Positions 33,037 through 42,128 of a stretch of DNA of 64,000 nt are shown here, piece after piece (position 1 is the stretch's first letter; each line of letters begins with the position of its first letter). The stretch spans positions 1,984,001 through 2,048,000 of the forward strand of contig NZ_CP152413.1 in the NCBI RefSeq assembly GCF_038967635.1, given 5' to 3'. The stretch comes from Bradyrhizobium sp. B124. GTDB taxonomy: Bacteria > Pseudomonadota > Alphaproteobacteria > Rhizobiales > Xanthobacteraceae. The notes under the pieces are model-generated. The model was not told the origin of the DNA, made no database searches, and saw only the letters and a program-made list of their open reading frames with translations. The position numbers were made by a program, and so were the translations under genes.

Positions 33037-33116
33037 GACCAATTGACCCGGTGCAATTCGGAAGATCATGTCTCGAGAACGCGGATGTATGACTCACCGG
33101 CCAAGCAACACATTCG

Positions 33117-33240
33117 CTGTCGTCCCGGCGAAAGCCGGGACCCATAACCCCAAATAGCAGTTGTTGCGCGACGCTGGGGCCACGATCTCGTTCATAGTCG
33201 AATTCGGTGGTTATGGGTCCTGGCTTTCGCCAGGACGACG
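33117..33240. repeat. composite inverted-repeat element B, copy 1
   Basis: The element opens with CTGTCGTCCCGGCGAAAGCC...GGGACCCATAACC and closes with its inverted partner GGTTATGGGTCCTGGCTTTCG...CAGGACGACG. Each end is itself a hairpin. Inside, TGTTGCGCGACGCTGG is shared with copy 2. It lies in the 410-bp gene-free gap between lysR (ends 33036) and the S10 peptidase gene (ends 33447), which holds only these two elements. Confidence 0.7.
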
Positions 33241-33273
33241 AGAATGTTTGCAGCGGGCGGCGCAACAAACTCA

Positions 33274-33397
33274 CTGTCGTCCCTGCGAAAGCAGGGACCC
33301 ATAACCACCAATGTAAATTGATGCGCGACGTTGGAACGACGAGTCCCGCCTACAGCATCCGCCGCGGCGTATGGGTCCCTGCTTTCGCAGGGACGAC
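33274..33397. repeat. composite inverted-repeat element B, copy 2
   Basis: Same plan as copy 1: CTGTCGTCCCTGCGAAAGCAG...GGACCCATAACC at one end, ATGGGTCCCTGCTTTCGCAG...GACGAC at the other, with GATGCGCGACGTTGG inside. The terminal hairpins carry compensating changes relative to copy 1 (CCCGGC/GCCGGG versus CCCTGC/GCAGGG), so base pairing is conserved although the sequence differs. Confidence 0.7.
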
Positions 33398-33446
33398 GGC
33401 GGTATACGTGGCGCCAGCGGCGCAACCCATGCCGCCACGCCAACCC

Positions 33447-35030
33447 TCACTTCACCAGCGCCTCGACCTCCTTGCGGAATGCCTGGCGCGAGCCGTCGCG
33501 GGAGTAGAACATGTGGCCGCCGGGATAGACCGCGAGCCTGGTGCGGCCCGGACCCGCGAAGGCCGGCAGCTGGTCGAGGATGATCTTCGAGGCGAAGTAC
33601 GGCGTTGCGAGATCGAACAGGCCGTGACCGATCAGGAGCTTCAGCTTGGGGTCGAGCGCCAGCATCTGGCGCAGCTGCGTCACCGATTCCGGCGGGCTGA
33701 TGCCGTGGCCGAACTCCCAGCCCTTGCTCACGCTTTCGCTGAGCAGATGATACGAACCGTCCGGCCGCCAGTTCAGTCTGCGCGTCGTGAGGTCGACGGC
33801 GGCGCTGGTCAGCGGCGCCATCAGCGGATCGCCGGACGGATCGTTGAAGCGGAAGGAGCTGGAGTCCGGATAGGGATCGAAGCCTTCGATCGAGGCATCG
33901 TAGCGGCCGGTCACCTTGCCGTTCTTGCGATCGAACTCGCGGCGGAATTCGCTGATGTCGAAGCGGCCGGCGAGCCTGCGGCTCACCGCCGGATCGATGC
34001 CGGTCAGGCTCGCGACCTTGTCGGCGAGCCGCGCGGTGGCCTCGGTGTCGGCCTGCCCTTTGACGAGATCGAGCAGGAAATCGCCGCGCGCGTAGCTCTC
34101 GACGTCGGCAAGATCCTCGCGCGTCACCGGCCCCTTCGCCTGCCGCGCGACCGCCGTCATGGTCGGCAGGCTCGCGACATATTGCAGGAGGCTGGAGCCG
34201 GTATAGTCGCGGAAATCGAGCACCGGCGAGATCAGGATCAGGCCGCGTACGCCGACACCCTGCTGCATTTGCAGATTGCGCACCACCTTGGGTCCGCGAA
34301 TGCCGCCATAGCTTTCACCGGCAACGTATTTCGGCGAGGTCAGCCGGTCGTATTTCTCCAGCCAGCGGCGGATCACCAGCGCAACCGAATTGGCATCGCC
34401 ATCGACGGTGAAGAAGCGCTTGCGCGCATCCTCCGAGGTGGTGACGAAACGGCTGTAGCCGGTGCCGACCGGATCGATGAAGACAAGATCGGTGAAATCG
34501 AGCCAGGTGTCCGCATTCGGCTGCAGCTCCGGCGAGGCCGAGGCCACCGCTCCGTCGAACGGCAGTCGCCACGGCCCAACATTGCCGAATTGCAGCCAGG
34601 CGGACGCGGAGCCCGGCCCGCCGTTGAACAGGAACGTCACCGGGCGGCTCGCCTTCTCGGCACCGTCGAGCTGATAGGAGGTGTAGGCGATGTCGGCGAG
34701 CGGCTCGCCCTTGTCGTCGAACACGCGGATCGAGCCCGCGGTCGCGCTGAAGGCGAGCGTGCGGCCGGGCAGCGCGACCGATTGCTTGGTCGTGGAATCC
34801 GGCGGCAGGCGGTGTTGCTCGGCGGCAGGCGCGTTGGCCGCGGCATTGGCGCCGGAGCCGGTCTCGCCGCGCCCAGCCCGTCCCTTCTGGCCGCTTGGGT
34901 TCTGACCGCTTGGGGCCTGCGCGCTCGGCGACGGCGACGGCTGCGGGGTCTCGTCGTCGGCCCGCACCGCGGTTGCGAGGCAGGCCACCAGCAACGCCGC
35001 GGTGAGCTGTGTCGCAAAACTGTTAGCCAT
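33447..35030 (-). CDS. S10-family serine carboxypeptidase-like exported peptidase
   Basis: A 527-residue precursor with a signal peptide (LTAALLVACLATAVRA|DD) and a low-complexity Pro/Ser/Gly region to about residue 75. The S10 peptidase domain follows: PVTFLFNGGPGSASAWLQFGNVGPW (oxyanion), VFIDPVGTGYSRF, the nucleophile motif VAGESYGGIRGPK (Ser about 240), ending in LLIGHGLFDLATPY (Asp) and VYPGGHMFYSRDGSR (His about 507). The full catalytic triad is present. I chose the ATG at 35030, preceded by GGGAG; an ATG 8 codons upstream is less likely. Bacterial members are periplasmic peptidases of unknown substrate. Confidence 0.9.
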   Translation of the reverse strand: MANSFATQLTAALLVACLATAVRADDETPQPSPSPSAQAPSGQNPSGQKGRAGRGETGSGANAAANAPAAEQHRLPPDSTTKQSVALPGRTLAFSATAGSIRVFDDKGEPLADIAYTSYQLDGAEKASRPVTFLFNGGPGSASAWLQFGNVGPWRLPFDGAVASASPELQPNADTWLDFTDLVFIDPVGTGYSRFVTTSEDARKRFFTVDGDANSVALVIRRWLEKYDRLTSPKYVAGESYGGIRGPKVVRNLQMQQGVGVRGLILISPVLDFRDYTGSSLLQYVASLPTMTAVARQAKGPVTREDLADVESYARGDFLLDLVKGQADTEATARLADKVASLTGIDPAVSRRLAGRFDISEFRREFDRKNGKVTGRYDASIEGFDPYPDSSSFRFNDPSGDPLMAPLTSAAVDLTTRRLNWRPDGSYHLLSESVSKGWEFGHGISPPESVTQLRQMLALDPKLKLLIGHGLFDLATPYFASKIILDQLPAFAGPGRTRLAVYPGGHMFYSRDGSRQAFRKEVEALVK

Positions 35031-35192
35031 GCCGTTCACTCCCTGGGCCGACATTTACGCCTATCACTAGCGAACTGCGCTAGTCTGGCGGCACCCGTTG
35101 GGCATCGGGTCTCTCACGGGACCATCTCGACAAGGCCGCCCGGGATGTATAGACGAGCGCGGCGTGTTCCGTGCCAAACGAGTTCGTGAGCG

Positions 35193-35972
35193 ATGGCTAG
35201 CTCCAAGCGGTATGACAAGATCGCCTTCGTCGCCAGCGCCAGTGCGGAAGCGCAGACCGCGCTCGAGCAGCTGACCGCGATGTACGGCAACCATTCGGCC
35301 GCCGATGCCGACGTCGTGGTTGCGCTCGGCGGCGACGGATTGATGCTGCAGACGCTGCACGCCAACATGCGCAGCGGCAAGCCGATCTACGGCATGCATC
35401 GCGGCACCGTCGGCTTCCTGATGAACGAATATTCGACGCACGATCTGCGCACGCGGTTGGCCGCTTCGCGGGAGTCGCTGATCAATCCGCTCCTGATGCG
35501 CGCGACCGACATCCACGGCGCGGTGCATCTGCATCACGCCATCAACGAGGTCGCGCTGTTCCGGCAGACCTACCAGGTCGCCAAGCTGCGCATCCTGATC
35601 GATGAGCATGAGCGGATGCCCGAGCTGATGGCCGACGGCATCCTGGTGGCGACGCCGGCCGGGTCGACCGCCTACAACCTCTCCGCCCAGGGTCCGATCC
35701 TGCCGATCAACGCGGCGCTCCTGGCGCTGACCCCGATCAGCGCCTTCCGGCCGCGGCGCTGGCGCGGCGCGCTGCTGCCGAACTCCGCCTTCGTGGTGAT
35801 CGAGGTGATCGAGGACGAGAAGCGCCCGGTTGCCGCGGTCGCCGACCATGACGAGGTCCGCGACGTCCGCCGCGTCGAGGTGCTGTCCGACAAGACGATC
35901 GCGATGCGGATGCTGTTCGATCCCGGCCACTCGCTCGAAGAGCGAATCCTGCGCGAGCAGTTCGGCTACTGA
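35193..35972 (+). CDS. nadK: NAD kinase
   Basis: A 259-residue cytosolic enzyme that phosphorylates NAD to NADP. It carries the GGDG motif ([16 protein letters not shown], about residue 45), the NEY/NE region ([15 protein letters not shown]), and the nucleotide-binding [29 protein letters not shown] near 155. Length and order match alphaproteobacterial NadK. The start ATGGCTAGCTCC at 35193 is the first of the frame. Its divergent neighbour is the peptidase gene. Confidence 0.93.
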   Translation: MASSKRYDKIAFVASASAEAQTALEQLTAMYGNHSAADADVVVALGGDGLMLQTLHANMRSGKPIYGMHRGTVGFLMNEYSTHDLRTRLAASRESLINPLLMRATDIHGAVHLHHAINEVALFRQTYQVAKLRILIDEHERMPELMADGILVATPAGSTAYNLSAQGPILPINAALLALTPISAFRPRRWRGALLPNSAFVVIEVIEDEKRPVAAVADHDEVRDVRRVEVLSDKTIAMRMLFDPGHSLEERILREQFGY

Positions 35973-36080
35973 CGGCGCGCCGCCCCACCCTGCCCGGCAA
36001 CCAATCATTAACCCCGGGCGGGATATGGTTAACGCTGGGTAATACCGCATTGGCCCGGTATGCCCGTTCGGGACCGGACC

Positions 36081-36626
36081 ATGTATCGCATCGATTTCAA
36101 CAAGCTGCGATTTTTGATTTGCGACGACAATCCGCACATGCGCCGCATCCTGCGGACGCTGCTGCATTCGTTCGGCGCGCGCGAGGTCTATGAGGCCGAG
36201 GACGGCGCGACCGCGCTCGAGATGTACACCCATTACGTGCCCGACATCGTCATCACCGACTGGTCGATGCCGATCTTCGACGGGCTCGAGCTCGCGCAGA
36301 TGATCCGGCAGCCGGAATCCAAGGGCAATCCCTACGCGCCGATCATCATGCTGACCGGCCATTCCGAGAAGCGCCGCGTCACCGTGGCGCGCGATGCCGG
36401 CGTCACCGAATTCCTGGCCAAGCCGATCTCGGCCAAGGGCCTCTACCAGCGCATCATGAACGTGGTCGCGAATCCGCGCCCGTTCATCAAGACCAAGACC
36501 TATTTCGGCCCCGACCGCCGCCGCAACACCACCAACACCTATATCGGCCCCGAACGCCGCGGCAGCGGCGAGGTCGAAATCCTGCAACAGCCGTCGCTGC
36601 TCGAGAAGGCGCGCTCGAGCATTTAG
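36081..36626 (+). CDS. CheY-like response regulator with GPDRRR tail
   Basis: A 181-residue protein: one receiver domain with acidic pocket DDNPHMRR, phospho-acceptor Asp in VITDWSMPIFDG (about residue 58), Thr/Ser in MLTGHSEKRR and Lys in EFLAKPISAKG. A basic C-terminal tail has two repeats of the form (Y)FGPDRRR / YIGPERRG. There is no DNA-binding domain. The ATG at 36081 (MYRIDFNKLRFLI) is preferred; a start at 36060 would add seven residues. It is followed 9 bp later by an Hpt-domain gene, so the two probably belong to one phosphorelay. Confidence 0.9.
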   Translation: MYRIDFNKLRFLICDDNPHMRRILRTLLHSFGAREVYEAEDGATALEMYTHYVPDIVITDWSMPIFDGLELAQMIRQPESKGNPYAPIIMLTGHSEKRRVTVARDAGVTEFLAKPISAKGLYQRIMNVVANPRPFIKTKTYFGPDRRRNTTNTYIGPERRGSGEVEILQQPSLLEKARSSI

Positions 36627-36635
36627 GATATCGCC

Positions 36636-37214
36636 ATGGCGAAAGACAAACCCGGGACGATCGAGGTCAAGAGCTTCGGCACCCACCATGTCATCACGCA
36701 GCCGAACCCGCTGCGCAAGGTGCTGCTGCGCGTCCCCGAGAGCGATCTCGATGATCCGGTCGGCCGCGCCGAAAAGGCGCTCGCCGGGCTGTCGGGCGAA
36801 TTCAAGGAATGGATGACGATCGAGGCCGACCGCCTCTCCGCCGCGCACGACACGGTGCAGCGCGAGGGCTTCAACGACAGGACGCGCGAGGAGCTGTTCC
36901 GCGCCGCGCATGACATCAAGGGCGATGCCGCGACATTCGGTTATCCCTCGGCGGCGGCGGCGGCCGAGAGCCTGTGCCGCATCATCGAGCACGCGCCTGA
37001 CCTCGCCGCGGTGCCGCAACAGCTGATCGCGCACCACATCAATGCCGTTCAGGCGATCGTACGGAACCGCACCAAGCTCGACACCGCGGTCGTGGCCGGC
37101 GTGCTGAGCAAGCAGCTCCGCGGCATCGCCGACGAGTTCCTGACCCACGCCAACCGCGACCGCCCCGAGCATCTCGAGGCCATCCTCGCGCCGAGCATTG
37201 TGCCGGGCGAATAA
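36636..37214 (+). CDS. Hpt-domain phosphotransfer protein
   Basis: A 192-residue soluble helical protein. The histidine phosphotransfer motif AAHDIKGDAATFG (HxxKG, His near residue 91) is intact and surrounded by the expected helices (ELFRAAHDIKGD; AAAESLCRIIEHAP). The N-terminal 30 residues (EVKSFGTHHVITQPNPLRKVLL) are an extra beta segment. It lies 9 bp after the receiver gene and presumably shuttles phosphate between that regulator and an unlinked histidine kinase. No kinase is in the window. Confidence 0.88.
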   Translation: MAKDKPGTIEVKSFGTHHVITQPNPLRKVLLRVPESDLDDPVGRAEKALAGLSGEFKEWMTIEADRLSAAHDTVQREGFNDRTREELFRAAHDIKGDAATFGYPSAAAAAESLCRIIEHAPDLAAVPQQLIAHHINAVQAIVRNRTKLDTAVVAGVLSKQLRGIADEFLTHANRDRPEHLEAILAPSIVPGE

Positions 37215-37273
37215 CAGCGCGCCGCGGCGGCGGCCACGGCTTCAACTATCGTCAATCTCGGGAAACGCGGCCT

Positions 37274-38455
37274 TCAGGCCGCGATCAGATCGTCGTCGTA
37301 AGGCAGCACCGCGATCGCGTCTTCCGCGGCGAGCTCCTCGCAGAACATGCGCGCATCCTCGCGGGCCGATTCCGTCGCAAAGCGGCGCAGCAGGATCAGC
37401 AGCGGCTCGGCGGCCGAATGATCGGTCTCGCAATGGGTCAGCACACGCTCGACCATGCGGCGATGCAGCCGCGCCGCACCGTCGCCGCTGTCGACATAGC
37501 CGACCTCGTGGCTGGCTTCGAGCGCGACGCGGAACGCCGCGTAGGTGGATTCCGGCAGGCCGGCGCGCCGCAGCAGCGCCTGCAGGCCGTTGCCGCCGCG
37601 GTCGTTCAACAGCGCGGAAACCCGGCCATAGGGCAGTCCGGACAGTTCGGCGAGCGCGGCTCCGAACAGGTCGAGATTGCCCGACAGCAGCGCGCGCAGG
37701 ATCAGCCCGGCGGTGAGCTGGCCGGTGGCGCGCAGATGCGTGATCAGATTCTGCATGTCGTCGCCGAAGGCACGCGCGGCGATGTTCACCGTGGAGCGCT
37801 CCTTCGCCTCGCCGGCGATGCGGTCGGCGCGGTCGGCGCCGAGCCAGTTTCGCGCGACGACGAACTGCGCCAGCGTGTCGGAGAGCTTTGCGACCAGCGC
37901 GAGCCGCGTCGCCGACGGCAAATCTTCCAGCTGCAGCATCGATTCCCTGATGGCGGCGAGATGGCCGTGGCGCTCGACGATGCGGTCCCAGGAGAATGGC
38001 GCGAGGCCGGCATATGGATTTTCGATCAGCTCGAGCGCAGCCGCCGCCGAGCCAACCTCGGCGATCGCCGCGGCGACCGAGGCCGGCAGATTGGCGCGGC
38101 GCGCGATCGCGCACTGCATCTCGTCGGAGCCGGTCGCGACGATGTCGACCAGGTCGGCATCGATCAAGAGCGGTGAATGCTCCAGCACCGGCAGCGCGAT
38201 CGCCGGCTGGTCGGCCGACAGCGCCTGCACGATCGTAGCCGGCGCCTCCGCGCTGTATGCAAACACCTCGGCCATCGCCTGTCGCACCAGCGGCGACGGG
38301 TCGTCGAGCAGCATCAGCAGCGCGCCTTCGGCCGCGATGCGGTTGTCCTCGGTGAGATCCGAAATGAGCCAGGCCCGGGCCAACGCCCGCGTCGCCTCTG
38401 CCCGCTCGCCCGCTGGTGCGGTCCTAATCCAACTAATGAACTGCCGAACGATCAT
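37274..38455 (-). CDS. DUF2336 helical-repeat protein
   Basis: A 393-residue soluble, Ala/Leu-rich protein of HEAT-like helices, the DUF2336 family of alphaproteobacteria. Examples are RALARAWLISDLTEDNRIAAEGALLMLLDDPSPLVRQAMAE, ALPVLEHSPLLIDADLVDIV (typical DUF2336 core near residue 90) and GLPYGRVSALLNDRGGNGLQALLRRAGLPE (typical C-terminal core near 280), each split over its position. Some members are adaptors in cell-envelope or polar-growth signalling; this one has no assigned role. It is convergent with the Hpt gene. Confidence 0.85.
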   Translation of the reverse strand: MIVRQFISWIRTAPAGERAEATRALARAWLISDLTEDNRIAAEGALLMLLDDPSPLVRQAMAEVFAYSAEAPATIVQALSADQPAIALPVLEHSPLLIDADLVDIVATGSDEMQCAIARRANLPASVAAAIAEVGSAAAALELIENPYAGLAPFSWDRIVERHGHLAAIRESMLQLEDLPSATRLALVAKLSDTLAQFVVARNWLGADRADRIAGEAKERSTVNIAARAFGDDMQNLITHLRATGQLTAGLILRALLSGNLDLFGAALAELSGLPYGRVSALLNDRGGNGLQALLRRAGLPESTYAAFRVALEASHEVGYVDSGDGAARLHRRMVERVLTHCETDHSAAEPLLILLRRFATESAREDARMFCEELAAEDAIAVLPYDDDLIAA

Positions 38456-38618
38456 GGTCCTGCCGGCTTACGCAACGAGACGGCATCGACATACGACGCC
38501 ACTACAAGGAAAAATAAACCATGACGCTTAACAAAGGGTTCACCATAAACGTTTGGGATTATTGACGTTTCGTTAAGACGGCCACGGCGCAGGGCTTCGC
38601 GCGTGCAGCAAGACGGCG

Positions 38619-39623
38619 CTAGCCGCTGCTGTAGGTGCCGTTCGGGTCGCTGAACAGATCAAGCCGCCCGGGCGCGCGGACCTTTGGCGTCGCCGATGTG
38701 GTCAGCGATGCGGAATTGCCCCACAGTTCCTGCACCGCCGGCGAGATCGGCTCCGAACGGTCGCCGCCCTGGTAGAGCGAGCGGAAGGCCGGCGCCGGCT
38801 GCGCCGATGCGACGGCCGAGGTCGCACCGGCTGATGAGGCCGCGCGGGCATTCGGGAAGGTCGAGAGATAGGACGCAGTGTCCATGGCCTGCGCCTGTGT
38901 CGGCGCAGCGCTTGCGATCGCATTGGGGCTCATGGTGCCGCCGCCCGCCGCTGCAAAGGCCGTGCGCGTGTCGCTTGAATTCGCAGCCGCGGCGTAGCGT
39001 GTGGTCAACACCGAATAGACTTGGCTGACGCTGCGCGCGCTGCCCGACTTGTCATAGAAGATCGACTGGTTGGCGGCCGCAGCCTTCGGAAACATCGCAG
39101 CCGCATTGGCGCTCGGACTGTCCTCGGCGCTCGAGATCAGCTTGCCGGCGCCGCCGACGCCCATGAAATGCGCCATATAGAGCTCGGCATCGGTCGGACG
39201 ACGGCCGAGCGTGCCGGTGAGCTTGAAGCTGTTGGATTGCGTCAGCACCGCCGCCATCGACGACGCCGCATCGGGATCGTCGCGCAGCTTCATGACCGCG
39301 CTTCGCGCGGATGGATCGCTGACCGAATAGCTGCCGTCGGAGTTCTTGGTGATGGCGTCGGCATACTGGCCGTAGCCGAGCTGGCTTCCGGCCTCCTTGA
39401 CGGTGCCGAGCCAGGTCTGGTCGATGAATTGATAAAGCCCATGCGCCGACGAGGTCGTGGCGCCCGCCCGCGGATTGAAATTGGATTCCATCTTCGCGGT
39501 CGTGAGCAAATATTCGAAGCTGGTGCCGGTGGTCGCGGCCGCCTGCTTGATCGAACCGGCGACCTTCAGGCGCGAAGCATCGACACCTGCCGAAGCCGTC
39601 GCATTGAAGAGGTCGACCGCCAT
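38619..39623 (-). CDS. lytic transglycosylase (SLT domain) protein
   Basis: A 334-residue protein. Residues about 25-95 form an SLT lysozyme-like domain: SFEYLLTTAKMESNFNPRAG with the catalytic Glu, SSAHGLYQFIDQTWL, and later DAELYMAHFMGVGGAGKLI. The C-terminal half is Ala/Ser/Thr-rich and probably unstructured. There is no signal peptide at the N-terminus (MAVDLFNATASAG), which in rhizobia is the pattern of flagellum- or type III-exported muramidases. It would cut peptidoglycan glycan strands to let an envelope structure through. Monocistronic. Confidence 0.85.
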   Translation of the reverse strand: MAVDLFNATASAGVDASRLKVAGSIKQAAATTGTSFEYLLTTAKMESNFNPRAGATTSSAHGLYQFIDQTWLGTVKEAGSQLGYGQYADAITKNSDGSYSVSDPSARSAVMKLRDDPDAASSMAAVLTQSNSFKLTGTLGRRPTDAELYMAHFMGVGGAGKLISSAEDSPSANAAAMFPKAAAANQSIFYDKSGSARSVSQVYSVLTTRYAAAANSSDTRTAFAAAGGGTMSPNAIASAAPTQAQAMDTASYLSTFPNARAASSAGATSAVASAQPAPAFRSLYQGGDRSEPISPAVQELWGNSASLTTSATPKVRAPGRLDLFSDPNGTYSSG

Positions 39624-39714
39624 CTATCGGGTGCCTTGCCGGGCGCCGGCAATCGGCACCCATGTCCGTTCAACTTGCCGCAATTATGGTTAACGGCGCG
39701 TTAAGACTTCCGGC

Positions 39715-40506
39715 TCAGGGCTGGGCCTCGTAGTAGTGCGCAACCTGGTCGATCTCCTCGGCGGTCATCTGGCGGGCGATGTTGCGCATCTGCTGGCTGA
39801 TGTCGTTGCGGCGGGCCCCGGACGCAAAGGCCTCGAGCTGCGCCTTGATGTAGACCGCCGACTGGCCGCCGAGCCAGGGGCTTCCCGCCTTGTTGTCGAT
39901 GTCGCCGTGGCAGGAGCCGCAAGGCGGGATGTTGCGCATCGGGGCCCCCGTCACCACGACCGCCGGCGCGGCACGCCCGGTATCCAGATTGTCCGAAGGC
40001 ACCCGCGGCAGATAGGCGTAATAGGCCGCAACGTCCTTCATGTCCTGGTCGCTCATCGCTGCCGCGAACGGGCTCATCACCACGTTGACCCGCGCGCCGG
40101 ACTTGAAGTCGTTGAGCTCCTTGTACGTCACCGCGGCAAACTGCCCGGCAAGGTTCGGTGAATGGGCGTCGCTGACGCCCTGCGGTCCGTGGCAGATCGC
40201 GCAACGCTGCGCCAGCGTCGCGCCCCGCCCGATCGAGACCTGATCGACCTTGGTCAGCATCTCCGACGTCATGACGACATTGGAGGTCTTGAAATCCGGC
40301 TTGACGCCGGCCTCCTGCACGGCGGCACCCGGCACGCCGGCTGCGCTGCAGATCGCGTCCCAGACGCCTGCAAGCTTGAGGTTGGGTTGCGCCAGCGGCA
40401 ACCAGATCAGGCCAGCGATGGCCGACAGCACGGCAATGGCGGCCGTGACGCCGACGCTGATGCCGAACCACGGATTGCGCGGGGAGAACAGCGGCTGATC
40501 ACTCAT
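39715..40506 (-). CDS. membrane-anchored diheme cytochrome c
   Basis: A 263-residue protein with one N-terminal membrane helix (GISVGVTAAIAVLSAIAGLIWLPL) and two cytochrome c domains with CAICH (about residue 95) and CGSCH (about 195), plus axial-ligand regions MSPFAAAMSDQDMKDVAAYYA and MRNIARQMTAEEIDQVAHYY. It overlaps the oxidase subunit I stop by 4 bp (ATGA), so it is coupled to it. It is probably the electron donor or a built-in subunit of this type B oxidase. Confidence 0.9.
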   Translation of the reverse strand: MSDQPLFSPRNPWFGISVGVTAAIAVLSAIAGLIWLPLAQPNLKLAGVWDAICSAAGVPGAAVQEAGVKPDFKTSNVVMTSEMLTKVDQVSIGRGATLAQRCAICHGPQGVSDAHSPNLAGQFAAVTYKELNDFKSGARVNVVMSPFAAAMSDQDMKDVAAYYAYLPRVPSDNLDTGRAAPAVVVTGAPMRNIPPCGSCHGDIDNKAGSPWLGGQSAVYIKAQLEAFASGARRNDISQQMRNIARQMTAEEIDQVAHYYEAQP

Positions 40507-42128
40507 CGGCCTGCTCCGACATAGACCGCAGGCACGCTGGTCTCCTTCAGCGCCATCAGCTGCACAATCGGGAAGCCATAGTTCACCACGGTGAGACCGA
40601 CCATCAATGCGAGCCAGAGACCGAACGAGTTGAGCGCGACCGGAATCCGCGCCGGCATGTGCAGCGGTACCGCGAAACGGTAAGCACCCGCCTCGCCCCG
40701 CGCGCCGAATTGGCCGCGGATCAGCACAAGCAGGAACAGCAGCCCCGACAGCAGCAGGATGAACCCACCGATCACCGACATCACAACCGAGAAAGCCTGC
40801 GGCGAGATCGCCGGGTTGGCATAGTCATAATATGCCATGCGGCGCGGCATGCCGAGAATACCGACATAGTGCCACGGGAAGGTGGTCACGATCATGCCGA
40901 TGAACCACAGCCAGAGCTGCGTGCGCATCATGCCGAAACTGTCCAGCGCCCGCCCGGTCAGATGCGGCCACAGATCATAGGCGATGGCAAAATACATGAT
41001 CACGATGGCGCCACCGAAGATCAGGTGGAAATGGCCGGTGATCCACTGCGTGTTGTGCACGGCGGCATCGAGCTGATAGCTCATGTTGATCAGGCCGCCG
41101 GCGCCGCCGAAACCGAGCATGACCAGCGACAGCGCCGTCGCCAGCATGATCGGATTGGACCACGGCAGAGCACCGACCCAGCCGAATGCGCCGCGGCCAC
41201 CGCGCAGGCGGCTCGCGATCTCCGCCGATGCGCAGATCGTGAACACCGTGAGCAGCGTCGGCAGCGCGACGAGGCCGGTGAACACCGAGTGCATGAACTT
41301 GAACCCGGCACCGACCTGCGGATCGGCAAACAGATGGTGCACGCCGATCGGCATCGCCACCACGACGAACAGGATGAACGAAATCCGCGCCATCGCGTCG
41401 CTAAAGAGCCGGCCGCCGATCGCGCGCGGGAAGATCGTGTAGTAGGCGATGTAGGTCGGGATCAGCCAGAAATAGACGATGGCGTGCAGGGTCCACGAGA
41501 AGAAAACGCGCGCCAGCCCCGCATCGATCGTGGACTTGAGCCCGAGCGCGACGGGCAGGATCTGGAACAGGATTTCCAGCGCGGCACCGACCGCGGTCCA
41601 GCCCCAGAGCAACGAGCCCGCGACATTGGCGTACATCGCAAGCGGCACCGGCTTGCCCGGATTGTCGCGCTTCCAGATCACGAAATTGGTCACCATCAAC
41701 GCGACCCAGATCCATGAGCCGACCACGACCATGACGACGCCGATGTAATAGAAGGGATTGCCGACCATCGGCGGATAGAAGGTGTAGAGCACCGAGGCGA
41801 GCCCGAGCGACACCGGGATCATCGCGACAACGGCGCCGACGGCGACCAGGAAGAAGCCGGCCCAGGCCCAGCGCCGTCCAACCAGCGCCTTCTCCAGCGA
41901 GGCTTCGGTGATCGCGTAGCCGAAGCCCATTGCGATCAGCGTCGGGAATACGTAGCCCATCGCCGAGCCGTGCGCGGTGACCGAGCGATAGTAGAATTCC
42001 GGGTTGAAGTGCCAGGCGTTCAACGGGCTGCGCACGAACATCTGCCAGGCGCCGAGCACCAGCGCGACGCCGAACACGATGAAGGCGAGCCAGAAATGCG
42101 CCGCGATCAGCCGTCTGTTAGTCAACAC
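40503..42128 (-). CDS. heme-copper oxidase subunit I, type B (ba3-like)
   Basis: A 541-residue catalytic subunit with about thirteen helices. TAHGSAMGYVFPT holds a heme ligand His. LARVFFSWTLHAIVYFWLIPTYIAYYTIFPRAIGG shows the CuB His and the Tyr four residues on, in the type B (ba3) pattern HxxVYFWL rather than HPEVY. PIGVHHLFADPQ holds the two other CuB His, and ITGHFHLIFGG the heme ligands. It reduces O2 to water. The start is GTG at 42128 (TTG at 42125 possible), overlapping the subunit II stop by about 11 bp. Confidence 0.93.
   Translation of the reverse strand: MLTNRRLIAAHFWLAFIVFGVALVLGAWQMFVRSPLNAWHFNPEFYYRSVTAHGSAMGYVFPTLIAMGFGYAITEASLEKALVGRRWAWAGFFLVAVGAVVAMIPVSLGLASVLYTFYPPMVGNPFYYIGVVMVVVGSWIWVALMVTNFVIWKRDNPGKPVPLAMYANVAGSLLWGWTAVGAALEILFQILPVALGLKSTIDAGLARVFFSWTLHAIVYFWLIPTYIAYYTIFPRAIGGRLFSDAMARISFILFVVVAMPIGVHHLFADPQVGAGFKFMHSVFTGLVALPTLLTVFTICASAEIASRLRGGRGAFGWVGALPWSNPIMLATALSLVMLGFGGAGGLINMSYQLDAAVHNTQWITGHFHLIFGGAIVIMYFAIAYDLWPHLTGRALDSFGMMRTQLWLWFIGMIVTTFPWHYVGILGMPRRMAYYDYANPAISPQAFSVVMSVIGGFILLLSGLLFLLVLIRGQFGARGEAGAYRFAVPLHMPARIPVALNSFGLWLALMVGLTVVNYGFPIVQLMALKETSVPAVYVGAGR

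Noticed and set aside
33117..33397. Repeat cluster considered as a CRISPR array
   Set aside because: Only two units, repeats are long and imperfect inverted pairs, no regular spacers and no cas genes.
35067..37172. A 701-codon minus-strand frame over nadK, receiver and Hpt genes
   Set aside because: It crosses three convincing plus-strand genes and has no domain or start signal.
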